Part shown: piece after piece, positions 33,663 through 43,390 of the stretch | Layout of the letters: each line of letters opens with the position of its first letter | How positions within the stretch are numbered: position 1 is the stretch's first letter | NCBI GenBank assembly: GCA_012270585.1 | Contig: JAAXIB010000032.1 | Location: forward strand, 1-62,496 | DNA from: Nitrospirales bacterium | Lineage (GTDB): Bacteria; Nitrospirota; Nitrospiria; Nitrospirales; UBA8639 | Direction of reading: 5' to 3' | Length of the DNA: 62,496 nucleotides | Made by a program: the position numbers and the translations under genes | Notes under the pieces: model-generated | Told to the model about the DNA's origin: nothing | The model's input: only the letters and a program-made list of their open reading frames with translations | The model's database searches: none

Positions 33663-35213
33663 TTACACCAACCGCCATTGTTGGCCGTCGGATGCGATCA
33701 GCTTATCCGCTTCAACCGGTCCCCACGTGCCGGCTGGGTATTCGGGCAACCATCGGCTGGTCTGGGCGTTCCAGCCGTCGAGGATGTCCGTAATCCAGGC
33801 CCATGAGGCTTCCACGGCATCGCGCCGCATAAACAGGGAGGCATCTCCGGTCATCACGTCCAACAGCAACCGTTCATAGGCTTCAGGCGATGGAGCGGAA
33901 AAGGCGTCGCCATAGTTGAAGTTCATGTCCACGGGATGGGTAGCTGCCCGGCTGCCGGGAATCTTGGACATAATCCTCAATGCTATTCCCTCGTGTGGTT
34001 GAATGCGAAACGTCAGGACATTGGGGGCTTGGCGTGCTTGAGGTACGGCGTTAAAGAGAATTTCCGGAATGTCTTTGAATTGCACGGCAATTTCCGTGGC
34101 ACGACGCGGCATGGCTTTCCCGGTTCGCAGATAAAAAGGAACCCCCGACCACCGCCAATTTTCCACGTGACATCGCAACGCCACGTAGGTCTCCGTTGTC
34201 GAATCCGGTCGGACGCCTGCCTCGTGCCGGTACCCGGGAACTGCCTGGCCTTTGATGGTTCCCGGGGCGTATTGCGCGCGGACGGTGACGCGCTCCACGT
34301 CCGTGCCGCGGATGGGACGGAGAGAACGCAGGACCTCCATGCGGCTGTTGCGCACGACGTCCGTATCCAATGAATACGGTGGTTCCATGGCAATCAGGCA
34401 GAGGAGTTGGAGGATGTGATTCTGCATCATATCCCGGAGTGCGCCGGCTTGCTCGTAATAGCTGGCTCTGGTGCCCAGGCCTTCCTCTTCACTCACGGTA
34501 ATCTGGACGTGGTCGATATATTTATGATTCCAGATGGGTTCGAAAATGCTGTTGGCGAATCGAAGCACCATAATATTCTGAACCGTTTCTTTCCCGAGAT
34601 AATGATCGATACGGTAGATTTGAGATTCATCGAACACGTCGCCAATCGTCGTATTGATAGCCTTTGCCGACTCCAGATCATGACCAATGGGTTTTTCCAC
34701 GATGACCCGGGAGACGCGATCGGGCTGGTCGGCCGGATAGATCAACCCGGCGTGCCGTAACCCTTCGCATGAGGGGCCGAAGGAGGTGGGCGGAATCGCC
34801 AGGTAGAAGACGCGATGGCCCGGCAAATTGAATTGGGTTTCGATTTCTTCGATTCGTCTGCGGAGCTCTTGATATATCGTGAGATCTTCACTGGCTCCGG
34901 AGAAATAATGCAGTCGTCGTGCAAAGTCTTCCCACGTGTCCTGTTGGAGAGACTGCCGGGAAAATTGCTCAATGCCGCCGTGCGCCATTTTCCTGAACTC
35001 ATCGTCACTCCAGGACTTGCGTCCGATTCCGACCACGGCATAGTTGGGGGGGAGTAATCCATCCAGCCTCAGATTGTAAATGGCGGGCAGGAGCTTGCGC
35101 CTGGTGAGATCTCCTGATCCCCCGAAAATAACGAGGGTACAGGGTTCGACCCGTGCACCCGGGCCGGATGATTTCGGCAGGGGATGCTCTCGTTGTTGTG
35201 TGGTCCTTGTCAT
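33663..35213 (-). CDS. zwf: Glucose-6-phosphate 1-dehydrogenase
   Basis: The 516-residue enzyme oxidises glucose-6-P to 6-phosphogluconolactone with NADP or NAD. It has the nucleotide fold IFGGSGDLTRRKLLPA, the catalytic RIDHYLGKETVQN and EKPIGHD, and the C-terminal domain with YERLLLDVMTGD and GTWGP. Length is normal. The gnd start lies upstream on the same strand with only 10 bases between the two genes, so gnd-zwf form an operon for NADPH supply. Confidence 0.97.
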   Translation of the reverse strand: MTRTTQQREHPLPKSSGPGARVEPCTLVIFGGSGDLTRRKLLPAIYNLRLDGLLPPNYAVVGIGRKSWSDDEFRKMAHGGIEQFSRQSLQQDTWEDFARRLHYFSGASEDLTIYQELRRRIEEIETQFNLPGHRVFYLAIPPTSFGPSCEGLRHAGLIYPADQPDRVSRVIVEKPIGHDLESAKAINTTIGDVFDESQIYRIDHYLGKETVQNIMVLRFANSIFEPIWNHKYIDHVQITVSEEEGLGTRASYYEQAGALRDMMQNHILQLLCLIAMEPPYSLDTDVVRNSRMEVLRSLRPIRGTDVERVTVRAQYAPGTIKGQAVPGYRHEAGVRPDSTTETYVALRCHVENWRWSGVPFYLRTGKAMPRRATEIAVQFKDIPEILFNAVPQARQAPNVLTFRIQPHEGIALRIMSKIPGSRAATHPVDMNFNYGDAFSAPSPEAYERLLLDVMTGDASLFMRRDAVEASWAWITDILDGWNAQTSRWLPEYPAGTWGPVEADKLIASDGQQWRLV

Positions 35214-35223
35214 CTCATCCTAC

Positions 35224-36120
35224 TCACGTCGTTTTGACCTTATGGCCGCCGAATGCACGGCGGAGAGCCGCCAGCATTTTCTCCGAAAATGACTCTTCCT
35301 GCCTGGATCGGAAACGGGTGAAGAGCGCCGCGGACAGGGTGGGGACAGGCACATCCTTGTCCATCGCCTCCATGAGCATCCATCGACCTTCCCCCGAATC
35401 CTGAACGTATCCTTCCAATCCGGCGAGCGTGGGATCATCTTTAAGCGCCGTGGCGCCGAGTTCCAAAAGCCATGAACGCACGACGCTCCCATGCATCCAC
35501 AGGTCGGCAATCTTGGACAGATCAAGATGGTAATCGCTTTTCGACATCAATTCGAACCCTTCGGCATAACCTTGCATGATGCTGTATTCAATGCCGTTAT
35601 GGACCATTTTGACGTAGTGTCCGGCACCATGACCGCCGACGTGAGCCCATCCATCTTTGGGGGCCAATGTGGTGAAAATCGGCGCAAGTTGCCGGACGGG
35701 TGTCTCTTCGCCACCGATCATCAGGCAATAGCCGATCTGGAGCCCCCAAATACCCCCGCTGGTTCCGGCGTCGATGTAATGAATCCGTTTGATTTTCAAT
35801 TCCGCAGCCCGGCGGACGTCGTCGTGGAAGTTGGTGTTCCCGCCATCGATGACGACGTCGTCGGGTTCCAACAGGTTCGCCAGGGCTTGAACGGTCTCTT
35901 CCGTGGGTACACCGGAAGGGACCATCATCCATACTGCGCGCGGCTTGGCCAGTTTCGAGACGAGATCCTGAAGCGAAGAGGATCCGACCGCTCCGGTTCC
36001 TTCGGCCTGCGTCATGAGGTCCTGCACCCGATCGAAGACACGCACCCGATGATCGCCTTGCCGGAGCCGCGTCACCATATTCATGCCCATTTTGCCGAGT
36101 CCGATGAATCCGATTTCCAT
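35224..36120 (-). CDS. gnd: 6-phosphogluconate dehydrogenase, short (YqeC/GndA-like) form
   Basis: The ORF opens at 36186, but the ATG at 36120 has AAGGAAGGG before it and begins directly with the Rossmann motif MEIGFIGLGKMGMNM, giving 298 residues. Other landmarks are DGGNTNFHDDVRRA, DAGTSGGIWGLQ, YCLMIGGE and GAGHYVKMVHNGIEY. This is the short (about 300 residue) bacterial form, often NAD-preferring. It decarboxylates 6-phosphogluconate to ribulose-5-P. It is transcribed into zwf. Confidence 0.95.
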   Translation of the reverse strand: MEIGFIGLGKMGMNMVTRLRQGDHRVRVFDRVQDLMTQAEGTGAVGSSSLQDLVSKLAKPRAVWMMVPSGVPTEETVQALANLLEPDDVVIDGGNTNFHDDVRRAAELKIKRIHYIDAGTSGGIWGLQIGYCLMIGGEETPVRQLAPIFTTLAPKDGWAHVGGHGAGHYVKMVHNGIEYSIMQGYAEGFELMSKSDYHLDLSKIADLWMHGSVVRSWLLELGATALKDDPTLAGLEGYVQDSGEGRWMLMEAMDKDVPVPTLSAALFTRFRSRQEESFSEKMLAALRRAFGGHKVKTT

Positions 36121-36309
36121 ACGTGGTCCCTTCCTTTTCGTGTCAATATGCTCTTCTGGGGTGAGGTTCAGCGTATGAGGGGACAATGGCTTGTCACGAG
36201 AGGGTTCGACCTTTCAGAGAGCCTCATTGTCCGAGGAGTATAGCTTACCTTTGGTTATCCTGATATTGCAAAGTGACAGGGCCGGTGAGACGTCCTATAA
36301 TTTGCCGGT

Positions 36310-37425
36310 ATGAGTCCTGAAGCCGTTTCTTCACCCTTGAGTCCGGATCCGGTGCTGTTGGAGACCACGTTGCGGACCCGGCTGCCCTTTCGAGCCGACT
36401 TGGTGAACGTCGCGCCGTTGTGCGGGGATGCGTCGAACCGGCGGTATTATCGGCTCACGTTGAAAAACGGGCCCATTCTCTCGCTGATTCTGATGCAGTT
36501 GGCGGACCCGGAGGGCTTTAAGGTTTCGGAGGAAGCCGTGAGCGGGGCGGTCACAGACGTCCGGGAACTTCCGTTTCTGAATATCCTTCGGCCATTGGCC
36601 CGGGCCAGGATTCCAGTTCCCGCGCTTCACTTTTATGATGAAGCCGCCGGGCTGCTGTATCTCGAAGATTTCGGTGACCTGACCTTATTTCATGCCTGTA
36701 GCAGGGATGGGGGATTTGCCGTTCGGAAATATTATCCGTTGGCCATTGATACGTTGGTTCGGATCCAACTGCAACTGACGGCATGCGGTGCCGATGGTTG
36801 TCAGGCCTTCTCCCACTCGTTTGATACAGCGCTGTTGACGTGGGAGTTCGAGCATTTTTTGGAATACGGCATTTGGGTCAGGCTCGACAAAAAGCCGATA
36901 TGCGCGGATGACGAACGGACGATTCGCAAGGGGTTTTCCACCATCGCCGAATGGCTTGCCGGCCAACCCCGGGTGTTTACGCATCGTGATTATCACTCAC
37001 GGAATTTGATGGTGGACGGTGATCGACTGGGGGTCATTGATTTTCAGGACGCGTTACTGGGACCGGTAACCTATGATCTGGCCTCTCTTCTCCGGGATTC
37101 CTACATGGCCTTGGATGAAGCGTTTGTTGAAGAGATGATTGATCGATACGTCACCGGAATGTGTGCGGGGCTTGAACCGGACGAACGGGATCGTCTGTTG
37201 TTGACGGATCGTCCAGCGTTTCGGCGGCTCTTTGATTTCACGAGCATTCAACGCAATCTGAAAGCCGCCGGCCGATTCGTGTATATTGATCGGGTCAAGG
37301 GGAATCCCAAGTTTTTGGCGGATATTCCCCGGACCTTGGGCTACGTGCGACGGAACCTGGAAAAATACCCAGAGTTGGAACCGCTTCTCCTGCACCTCAC
37401 GCCCTATATTCCCGAATGGCGGTGA
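36310..37425 (+). CDS. amgK: Cell-wall sugar kinase (AmgK-like aminoglycoside phosphotransferase family)
   Basis: The 371-residue protein has the APH-type kinase motifs: LCGDASNRRYYR in the N lobe, LLYLEDFGD in the hinge, the catalytic loop THRDYHSRNLMV and the metal-binding GVIDFQDALLGP. The C-terminus (FDFTSIQRNLKAAGRF) matches AmgK. AmgK phosphorylates the anomeric position of MurNAc/GlcNAc in a recycling route that bypasses de novo UDP-MurNAc synthesis. The partner murU follows 10 bases later. Confidence 0.9.
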   Translation: MSPEAVSSPLSPDPVLLETTLRTRLPFRADLVNVAPLCGDASNRRYYRLTLKNGPILSLILMQLADPEGFKVSEEAVSGAVTDVRELPFLNILRPLARARIPVPALHFYDEAAGLLYLEDFGDLTLFHACSRDGGFAVRKYYPLAIDTLVRIQLQLTACGADGCQAFSHSFDTALLTWEFEHFLEYGIWVRLDKKPICADDERTIRKGFSTIAEWLAGQPRVFTHRDYHSRNLMVDGDRLGVIDFQDALLGPVTYDLASLLRDSYMALDEAFVEEMIDRYVTGMCAGLEPDERDRLLLTDRPAFRRLFDFTSIQRNLKAAGRFVYIDRVKGNPKFLADIPRTLGYVRRNLEKYPELEPLLLHLTPYIPEWR

Positions 37426-37435
37426 AGACGATCTC

Positions 37436-38170
37436 ATGAAAGCCATGGTCTTGGCAGCGGGGCTTGGCATCCGACTTCGTCCGTTGACGGAGTCCGTTCC
37501 GAAACCGCTTTTGCCCCTGGGACCCTATCCTCTTCTGGTGTGGAATCTCCTCTTGTTGCGTCGCCATGGTATCGAGAACGTGATGATCAATCTGCACTAC
37601 CTCGGTGGGCAGATCAGACAAACGTTGGGCGATGGCTCGCAATGGCACATGAGCCTTTCGTATTCGGATGAACCGGTGTTACTCGGAACGGGTGGCGGCA
37701 TCAAACGCGTTGAGGAGTTTTTTGAGGGCAGTTCCTTTCTTGTGTTGAACGGAGACACGATCGCGGATCTCGATGTATCACAACTGGTGGCGTGTCACCG
37801 GAAAAAAGAGGCTCTTGCCACCATGGCGATCCGTGACGATCCCGACGTCGAGCATTGGGGCGTGATCGAGACGGATGCGGATGATCGGGTCTTGCGCATT
37901 CATGGAAAGGGACGTGCGGCTCAAGATGACGACGTGACCCCGTCCCGTCGCATGTTTGCCGGTGTCCACGTGCTTGACCCGTTTATGCTGCGTCACGTTC
38001 CTCAAGGAGCTTTTTCTTCGATCATTGATGCCTACGTGTGGTGGCTCGAACGGGGAGCCATGGTCGGCGGGTACGTGTTTCCCGGGTACTGGTCGGACGT
38101 GGGGACGCCCGAACGCTATGCGCAGGTGCAACGTGACGTCGAGGCGGGAATCCTCAACGTTCCCGAATGA
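37436..38170 (+). CDS. murU: N-acetylmuramate-1-phosphate uridylyltransferase (MurU-like)
   Basis: The start is the ATG at 37436 (244 residues); the longer frame overlaps amgK. It has the nucleotidyltransferase signature MVLAAGLGIRLRPLTESVPKP (shown in part), LGTGGGIK, VLNGDTIADLD and the C-terminal YWSDVGTPERYAQ. MurU makes UDP-MurNAc from MurNAc-1-P and UTP. Pairing with amgK supports this over other sugar nucleotidyltransferases. Confidence 0.9.
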   Translation: MKAMVLAAGLGIRLRPLTESVPKPLLPLGPYPLLVWNLLLLRRHGIENVMINLHYLGGQIRQTLGDGSQWHMSLSYSDEPVLLGTGGGIKRVEEFFEGSSFLVLNGDTIADLDVSQLVACHRKKEALATMAIRDDPDVEHWGVIETDADDRVLRIHGKGRAAQDDDVTPSRRMFAGVHVLDPFMLRHVPQGAFSSIIDAYVWWLERGAMVGGYVFPGYWSDVGTPERYAQVQRDVEAGILNVPE

Positions 38171-38179
38171 GATCCGGTG

Positions 38180-39598
38180 ATGAGGCTATACATGTCGGAA
38201 GAGTTTTGTTTACGTGACGGCCACCTGGTCGCCGACGCACAAGGCGTCATCGAGTCGGCGAACCAGGCGGCGGCGGACATGCTCAATCTGCCGCAACGGG
38301 CGCTGATTGGACGGCATCTGCCTGCGTTGTTGGCTTTGGATGAACACGTTCTGTCTCGCCTCAGGGAGTTTGAAAGGGGTGAGTCCGATCTTGAATGCGA
38401 AATGATGCTTGCCCCGAATGGCCGTGCGAGTTTTCCCGCATTGCTCACGGTTTCTGCGTTGCGGGATTCCTCAGGGCGGATTGCCGCGATGCATTGGTTG
38501 CTTCGGGACGTGTCGATCCGGAAGCGATTGGAGGCCGGTGACCAATTGCTTCACGCCCTGGGTGAACACGTTCTCCAAGGGATTTCTCTTTCCCAGAGCG
38601 TGTCGCGCCTGTGTGAACAATTGACGCAGCGTTTTTCTTATCCCTTGGTATGGGTGGCGATACGAGAGGCTGATGGAGACATTTCCGTATATGCACGGGC
38701 CGGGGATTCTCGTTTGCACCCGGATCCGTCACGGTTGACCGACGAGGAACGGCGTTGCGTGGAGTCCGTACTGGATACGCAGAAGACGCTTCATCTTCAA
38801 GAGGAACGTGACCGGACGGATGGAGCATCCCGTCTTGTGGGAGGAAGACCATATCCGGCGCAACTCGTGGTTCCTCTCCGTACGCGGGACCTGGTGTTCG
38901 GTGTCCTGGCCCTCTATGGTGAGCATCGGGACGCGTTCGATCCATTCACGATTCAATGGGTTGAACAACTTGCGAGGCACATGACGATCATCTTGTCCTT
39001 GGCCACGGTTCGCAAAGAGACGGAAGCGCAAATATTGCACTTGGCTCATCACGATCCTCTGACCGATTTGCCCAATCGGACTCTGTTCCACGATAGACTC
39101 AAGCAGGCATTGGCCCGGGCCAAACGTCATGGTCGGGGAGTCGGGGTCCTCTTCGTAGACCTGGATCATTTCAAACTGATTAATGATTCCCTGGGTCATG
39201 AGACTGGGGATGCGTTGCTCAAAATCGTAGCGCATCGTCTGGTGCGTTGCGTGCGTAGCACGGATACCATCGCTCGGCTCAGTGGCGATGAGTTTACAAT
39301 GGTGTTGCAGGATCTGGACCGGCAGCAGGACGCCGGGCACGTGGCGCAAAAGGTTATGGAAGCCGTTTGCCGACCTGCAACCGTGGGAAATCAGACGATA
39401 CCAATCACGGCCAGCGTGGGCATTGCGTTGTATCCCTTCGATGCGACCGATCCTGATGAATTGATTGCGAAGGCTGATCAGGCGATGTACCGGGCAAAAG
39501 AGAAAGGCGGGCATTGCTATCAATTCGTGTCCGAGGACATGAACGCGCAGGCGATTGAACGGCTCGCATCGGCAAAGAAGCGAGGTTCAAAGCGTTGA
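38180..39598 (+). CDS. PAS-GAF-GGDEF diguanylate cyclase
   Basis: Starts at GTG 38177, ATG 38180 and ATG 38192 are in frame; the last has TGAGG at a good distance. The roughly 473-residue protein has a PAS domain (about 5-120, ending LLRDVSIRKRLE), a GAF domain (about 130-280) and a GGDEF domain (about 300-465) with HHDPLTDLPNRTLFHDRL and the active-site loop SGDEF, an accepted variant of GGDEF. No EAL domain follows. It makes cyclic di-GMP. It has no membrane helix, so it senses a cytoplasmic cue. Confidence 0.93.
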   Translation: MRLYMSEEFCLRDGHLVADAQGVIESANQAAADMLNLPQRALIGRHLPALLALDEHVLSRLREFERGESDLECEMMLAPNGRASFPALLTVSALRDSSGRIAAMHWLLRDVSIRKRLEAGDQLLHALGEHVLQGISLSQSVSRLCEQLTQRFSYPLVWVAIREADGDISVYARAGDSRLHPDPSRLTDEERRCVESVLDTQKTLHLQEERDRTDGASRLVGGRPYPAQLVVPLRTRDLVFGVLALYGEHRDAFDPFTIQWVEQLARHMTIILSLATVRKETEAQILHLAHHDPLTDLPNRTLFHDRLKQALARAKRHGRGVGVLFVDLDHFKLINDSLGHETGDALLKIVAHRLVRCVRSTDTIARLSGDEFTMVLQDLDRQQDAGHVAQKVMEAVCRPATVGNQTIPITASVGIALYPFDATDPDELIAKADQAMYRAKEKGGHCYQFVSEDMNAQAIERLASAKKRGSKR

Positions 39599-39693
39599 CT
39601 AAAAGCAACGCTTGTTGAAAAAAAACATCAGCCAACCCCGCCGTTATTGCCCTCCTTCGGCATTTTTCTTCTTTTGGTCATATCTTCTTCTTG

Positions 39694-39726
39694 AAAAGGC
39701 TTTTGGCCAATACCGGTAAGCCTTTT
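39694..39726. other. Inverted repeat upstream of pal
   Basis: AAAAGGCTT (39694-39702) pairs with AAGCCTTTT (39718-39726) around a 15-base loop. A second stem (AGCGTTG/CAACGCT, 39591-39612) spans the GGDEF stop. No clean T-tail for the plus strand follows either. The rest of 39599-39912 is the pal leader and promoter region, with no gene. Confidence 0.45.
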
Positions 39727-39912
39727 CAGTGTTGGTGATTGGCCCGTTCGGCGCTTTCCATAACAGCAACCCCTGCGGTGCTTTTATAAATTGGTCCCGT
39801 TCTTGCAAGCACTTTCTTATAGGTAGAGGCAGCAGTCTTGTCTTCGGAAGAAAGCAAGCGTGCCGTTAAGGACAGATATGGAACAGGCAGCTAGTGAGAA
39901 GGAGGGGATACC

Positions 39913-40740
39913 ATGAAAACACATCAATCAATCATTGTGATCGCGTTGTCGTGTTTGCTTTTGCTGATTTCGGCTTGTGGAAAGAAGTCGATTCGCGGCG
40001 TGAGTGGAGCCGAAGATCTTTCCTCAAGCCAGGGCAACCATGAGGTTACGGGTCATGACAAAGACCTTTACGGTGATTCCTCGGTCCGGTTTGAGGAATC
40101 CTCGGTGGCAGATGTCGGTGAAGCCGGGACAATAGAAGCGTTATCAATCGCCGATCTTGACGGTAACAGCGAGATAGCGATTGTCGGAGGAGGACAAGAG
40201 GGATCTTCTTCTATTTTTCCTGTCTCGACGGGAAGTGGAATATCGGGTTCTTCCGGAGGGGCTTCGGGGATGGGCAACGGCAATGGTATGGCCCGGGTCC
40301 TGAACCGGACTCCGTTGGCGACTTCCGGCCACTTGTCCGATACTTCTGCTGATCAGGAGAATGCGCGGAAAAATGGTGCGCATGTTTCGCAGGGCCTCCG
40401 GGATATCTATTTTGCGTATGACAGTTGGCGACTTTCCGAGAAAGCTCACCGGATTTTGGAATCCAATGCAAAGTGGCTCAAGACGTACCCGCATGCACGC
40501 ATTACCATAGGCGGGCATTGCGATGAGCGGGGAACGCAGGCGTACAATTACGTCCTCGGCGAAAGACGGGCTGAGACGGCCAAACAGTATTTGTCGCATT
40601 TGGGGGTTCCTTCATATCAAATGGTGGTGGTCTCTTACGGGAAGGATCGGCCGTTATGCCACGTGTTCAGTGCAGCATGTTTCCGGTCCAACCGTCGAGC
40701 ACATTTTTCCATCGATGTGAATACGGTGTCACGCGACTAG
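39913..40740 (+). CDS. pal: Peptidoglycan-associated lipoprotein (Pal/OmpA domain)
   Basis: The ATG follows AAGGAGGGG. Residues 1-21 are a lipoprotein signal with lipobox LISAC and lipidation Cys22. A long Gly/Ser-rich linker (to about 150) precedes an OmpA-like domain: DIYFAYDSWRLSEKAHRILE, IGGHCDERGTQAYN, LGERRAETAKQYL, VSYGKDRP and SNRRAHF. Two cysteines in the late loop could form a disulfide. Pal links the outer membrane to peptidoglycan. No tolB lies in the window. The linker is longer than in E. coli Pal. Confidence 0.92.
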   Translation: MKTHQSIIVIALSCLLLLISACGKKSIRGVSGAEDLSSSQGNHEVTGHDKDLYGDSSVRFEESSVADVGEAGTIEALSIADLDGNSEIAIVGGGQEGSSSIFPVSTGSGISGSSGGASGMGNGNGMARVLNRTPLATSGHLSDTSADQENARKNGAHVSQGLRDIYFAYDSWRLSEKAHRILESNAKWLKTYPHARITIGGHCDERGTQAYNYVLGERRAETAKQYLSHLGVPSYQMVVVSYGKDRPLCHVFSAACFRSNRRAHFSIDVNTVSRD

Positions 40741-40814
40741 CGTCGTGAGACGAGGTCCTGCCTTTCCCTGTATGTGTTCACTCATTCGTTGACAATTTCC
40801 AGCTCCCCAACACA

Positions 40815-40850
40815 CCCTCTCCCCTGGCGGGAGAGGGCTGGGGTGAGGGA
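40815..40850. repeat. Dispersed CCCTCTCCC/GGGAGAGGG palindrome
   Basis: Second copy of the unit seen at 24693, with the same GGGTGAGGGA tail, between pal and the convergent TPR lipoprotein gene. Confidence 0.75.
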
Positions 40851-40854
40851 GCAA

Positions 40855-41020
40855 AAGGCCTGGATCCCCGATTTCCTTTTCTGTCATTGGTATGAAAATA
40901 ACCTCCTTTTGTCATTCCCGTTTCCCCCTCTCCCCATCGTGGGAGAGGGGCTGTGGTGAGGGGGCAAAAGCAAAAACTCTGGATCCTCGATTACAAATGT
41001 CGAGGACAGGCGTCGAGGGG
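40855..41020. repeat. Mosaic of dispersed hairpin repeats (copy 3)
   Basis: Includes the CATTGGTATGAAAATAACCT block shared with 56292 and (inverted) 30930-30950, and a CTCGA/TCGAG hairpin near 40985-41018. A third CCCTCTCCC/GGGAGAGGG palindrome is nested at 40924-40964. Confidence 0.8.
40924..40964. repeat. Dispersed CCCTCTCCC/GGGAGAGGG palindrome
   Basis: Third copy; loop ATCGT, tail GTGGTGAGGGGG. It is nested inside the other repeat mosaic, showing that the two families co-locate. Confidence 0.72.
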
Positions 41021-41042
41021 AAGTTCCGCTCTCATCTGTTCA

Positions 41043-41597
41043 TCACGGTGCGGGAATACGCGCTCGTCTGGCGTCAATTCGTTCTGCCTCCTCGGTCCGA
41101 TTCACAAGCCGAAGCAAGCCGGCATATTGTTCAAGACTGGGAACGAGCCGGGGATGATCGACACCAAAGGCCGCCTCTCGGATTTTGAGCGCCTGTTCAA
41201 CCAAGGGGAGAGCCTTCGTATATTCTTTCCTGCTTTCAAAGACCAACGCCAAGCTGCTTAAGCTCATGGCCATGCGGGGGTCCATGGCCCCGACCGAGGC
41301 CGCCCACACGGGGAGTGCCCGCCAGAAATAGGACTCGGCCGCAGCCAAATCCCCCCGTACCCGATACAATTCCCCGACATTATGCAACGCTACAGCAAGA
41401 TCGCTATCCGGTTGTACTCTTGCTTCGGCCTCGCGAAGCGCCTCTAAAAGGACGAGTTCCTCCGCTGCCTTGTCATTCTCCCGTAACAGGGTGGGCTCGG
41501 AGGTTGAGGCAGGAGGCGAGGGCACACGTTCTTCGCAAGCCGCAAGGAAGAGCAACAAGAAAAGTCCGGCCATCTCTTTGCGCACAATCGGTTTCAT
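41043..41597 (-). CDS. TPR-containing lipoprotein
   Basis: The 184-residue protein begins with a lipoprotein signal (MAGLFLLLFLAAC after a short basic lead; lipidation at the Cys of LAAC). It then has three TPR-like repeats resembling the kinesin light chain type (VALHNVGELYRVRGDLAAAE, LSSLALVFESRKEYTKAL, LEQYAGLLRLVNRTEEAE). It is likely anchored in the outer membrane facing the periplasm. It is convergent with pal and divergent from the yihY-like gene. Confidence 0.85.
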   Translation of the reverse strand: MKPIVRKEMAGLFLLLFLAACEERVPSPPASTSEPTLLRENDKAAEELVLLEALREAEARVQPDSDLAVALHNVGELYRVRGDLAAAESYFWRALPVWAASVGAMDPRMAMSLSSLALVFESRKEYTKALPLVEQALKIREAAFGVDHPRLVPSLEQYAGLLRLVNRTEEAERIDARRARIPAP

Positions 41598-41760
41598 CAG
41601 TACGAAATCATAAAAAAATCCGATCGGTTCGCCAACCGTCGCGGTTCTCGCAGAGGGGTCGTTGGTCTGGACTTTTAGGAACGTCCATTGTAGCCTGCTT
41701 AAGTATCAGGGTAGCGGGTAAACCGAAGTTGTTGAGATCGCCGGTCATGAAGGAAAACCC

Positions 41761-43134
41761 GTGAACGTCTTGCATCGAATCGAGAAATTCTTTCGCCGGG
41801 ATTTGTGGCTTCAGGACTCCGCAACACTCCAGGGGTTGGCTGCGTTTTATATCAAACCCCTGCGGTTGATCGTGGTGGCGATCTCGGATTTTCGCGACGG
41901 TGTGCTCAGCATCCGAGCGACGAGTCTTGTTTCGACCACGCTGTTGTCCCTCGTCCCTTTCCTGGCGGTGACGTTCTCCGTGCTGAAAGCCTTTGGCGTG
42001 CATCAACAATTTGAACCGCTGCTCGCTCAGGGCCTGGAACCGTTGGGGGAAAAGGGCTCGGAAATCGCCGGTCACATTGTCGAATTCGTCAACAATCTCA
42101 AAGTCGGCGCCTTGGGGGCAGTTGGTCTGGCGGGGTTGTTTTATACCACGTTTTCGCTGATCGACAAAATCGAAGAAGCCCTCAATTACATCTGGCGCGT
42201 GCGCGACGCGCGATCCCTGACGAGAAAATTTACCGACTACTTGAGTGTAGTGCTGGTGGGACCCGTACTCGTCTTCACGGCCGTTGCCACCATAGCCTCG
42301 GCCCAAAGCCACTGGCTCGTGCAAACGATATTACGAATCGAACCCGTGGGGATCGCCGTGCTTTGGGTGACGGCCCTCATGCCGTTTGTGTTCATTTGTC
42401 TCGGGTTTACGTTTTTGTACAAGTTCGTTCCTCATACGCAAGTGAGGGTCGCGTCAGCCTTGGTGGGTGGCGTGACGGGCGGGATCTTGTGGAAAATCAT
42501 CGGGATGCTGTTTGCGTCTTTCGTCGCCGGAGCCACGCGCTACAGTGCCATCTATTCCGGTTTTGCCATCCTGATTTTGTTCCTCCTCTGGCTCTACGTC
42601 GGCTGGCTTATCGTCCTGGTCGGCGCACAGGTGGCCTATTATCATCAACATCCCACCGCCTATCTGACTCGCCTCCGATGGAAACAACACACCGCGGCCT
42701 TCCAGGAACATCTGGCCCTGACCATGCTCGTCCACGTCACGCGCCAGTACATAGCCGGTGCGCCCCCCTATCAGACTCAGCAATTGGCGGCAAAATTGGG
42801 GGTGCCCCTGTCCGCGCTCGAAGCCCTGGTCGAAAATTTCGTGGACCACGGTCTGATGTATCGAACGTCCGAGCCGAAAGGCATGGCCTTGGGACGGCCA
42901 CCGGAACGGATTACCGTGCTGGAAGTCCTTCAACTCGTCGCTCATAAAGACCGGACACCCACCGACGTGGCGCAGGAAGGCAACGACCCTGTTGGCGCGC
43001 TTCTGCGCCAACGCGATCAAGCGATCCGTCAGGCCTTGGCCGGTGTAACGCTCGCGATGCTCGCCACCGAAGAACCCGCCACCCTGCTTTCTCCCGAACC
43101 GTCTTCCGTCTTCGTGGACCAGCCCGTCTTGTGA
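41761..43134 (+). CDS. YihY/BrkB-family inner-membrane protein
   Basis: This 457-residue GTG-start protein has a soluble N-terminus and six membrane helices typical of YihY/UPF0761 (RATSLVSTTLLSLVPFLAVT, then IEEALNYIWRVRDARS and GGVTGGILWK). The ~150-residue C-terminal cytoplasmic tail looks like a winged-helix domain (TQQLAAKLGVPLSALEALV). Historic names (ribonuclease BN, BrkB) are not reliable functional guides. It borders the AT-rich defence island. Confidence 0.88.
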   Translation: MNVLHRIEKFFRRDLWLQDSATLQGLAAFYIKPLRLIVVAISDFRDGVLSIRATSLVSTTLLSLVPFLAVTFSVLKAFGVHQQFEPLLAQGLEPLGEKGSEIAGHIVEFVNNLKVGALGAVGLAGLFYTTFSLIDKIEEALNYIWRVRDARSLTRKFTDYLSVVLVGPVLVFTAVATIASAQSHWLVQTILRIEPVGIAVLWVTALMPFVFICLGFTFLYKFVPHTQVRVASALVGGVTGGILWKIIGMLFASFVAGATRYSAIYSGFAILILFLLWLYVGWLIVLVGAQVAYYHQHPTAYLTRLRWKQHTAAFQEHLALTMLVHVTRQYIAGAPPYQTQQLAAKLGVPLSALEALVENFVDHGLMYRTSEPKGMALGRPPERITVLEVLQLVAHKDRTPTDVAQEGNDPVGALLRQRDQAIRQALAGVTLAMLATEEPATLLSPEPSSVFVDQPVL

Positions 43135-43390
43135 TAGCTTTTGGCGGACCTTTCATGATGCTCAACAGGTTCTTGAGGCCTTTGCAATGGCTGGCATGGT
43201 TTTCAGGTAGTCTTTAGTTCAAGTAGAAATTTAGTGAGTCAGGGAGATATTGCAGTAGGAGGAGTCTAAAGTGAATAATGAAGTGAATATCAGGACGATG
43301 TCGTGTGGACCCGAAAATTTCGGGCATAATGTTATCTCCCATTTGGCATCTTTATGTTTAGGAAAAGCCCTTTGAGCGCAAAAGAAATTT

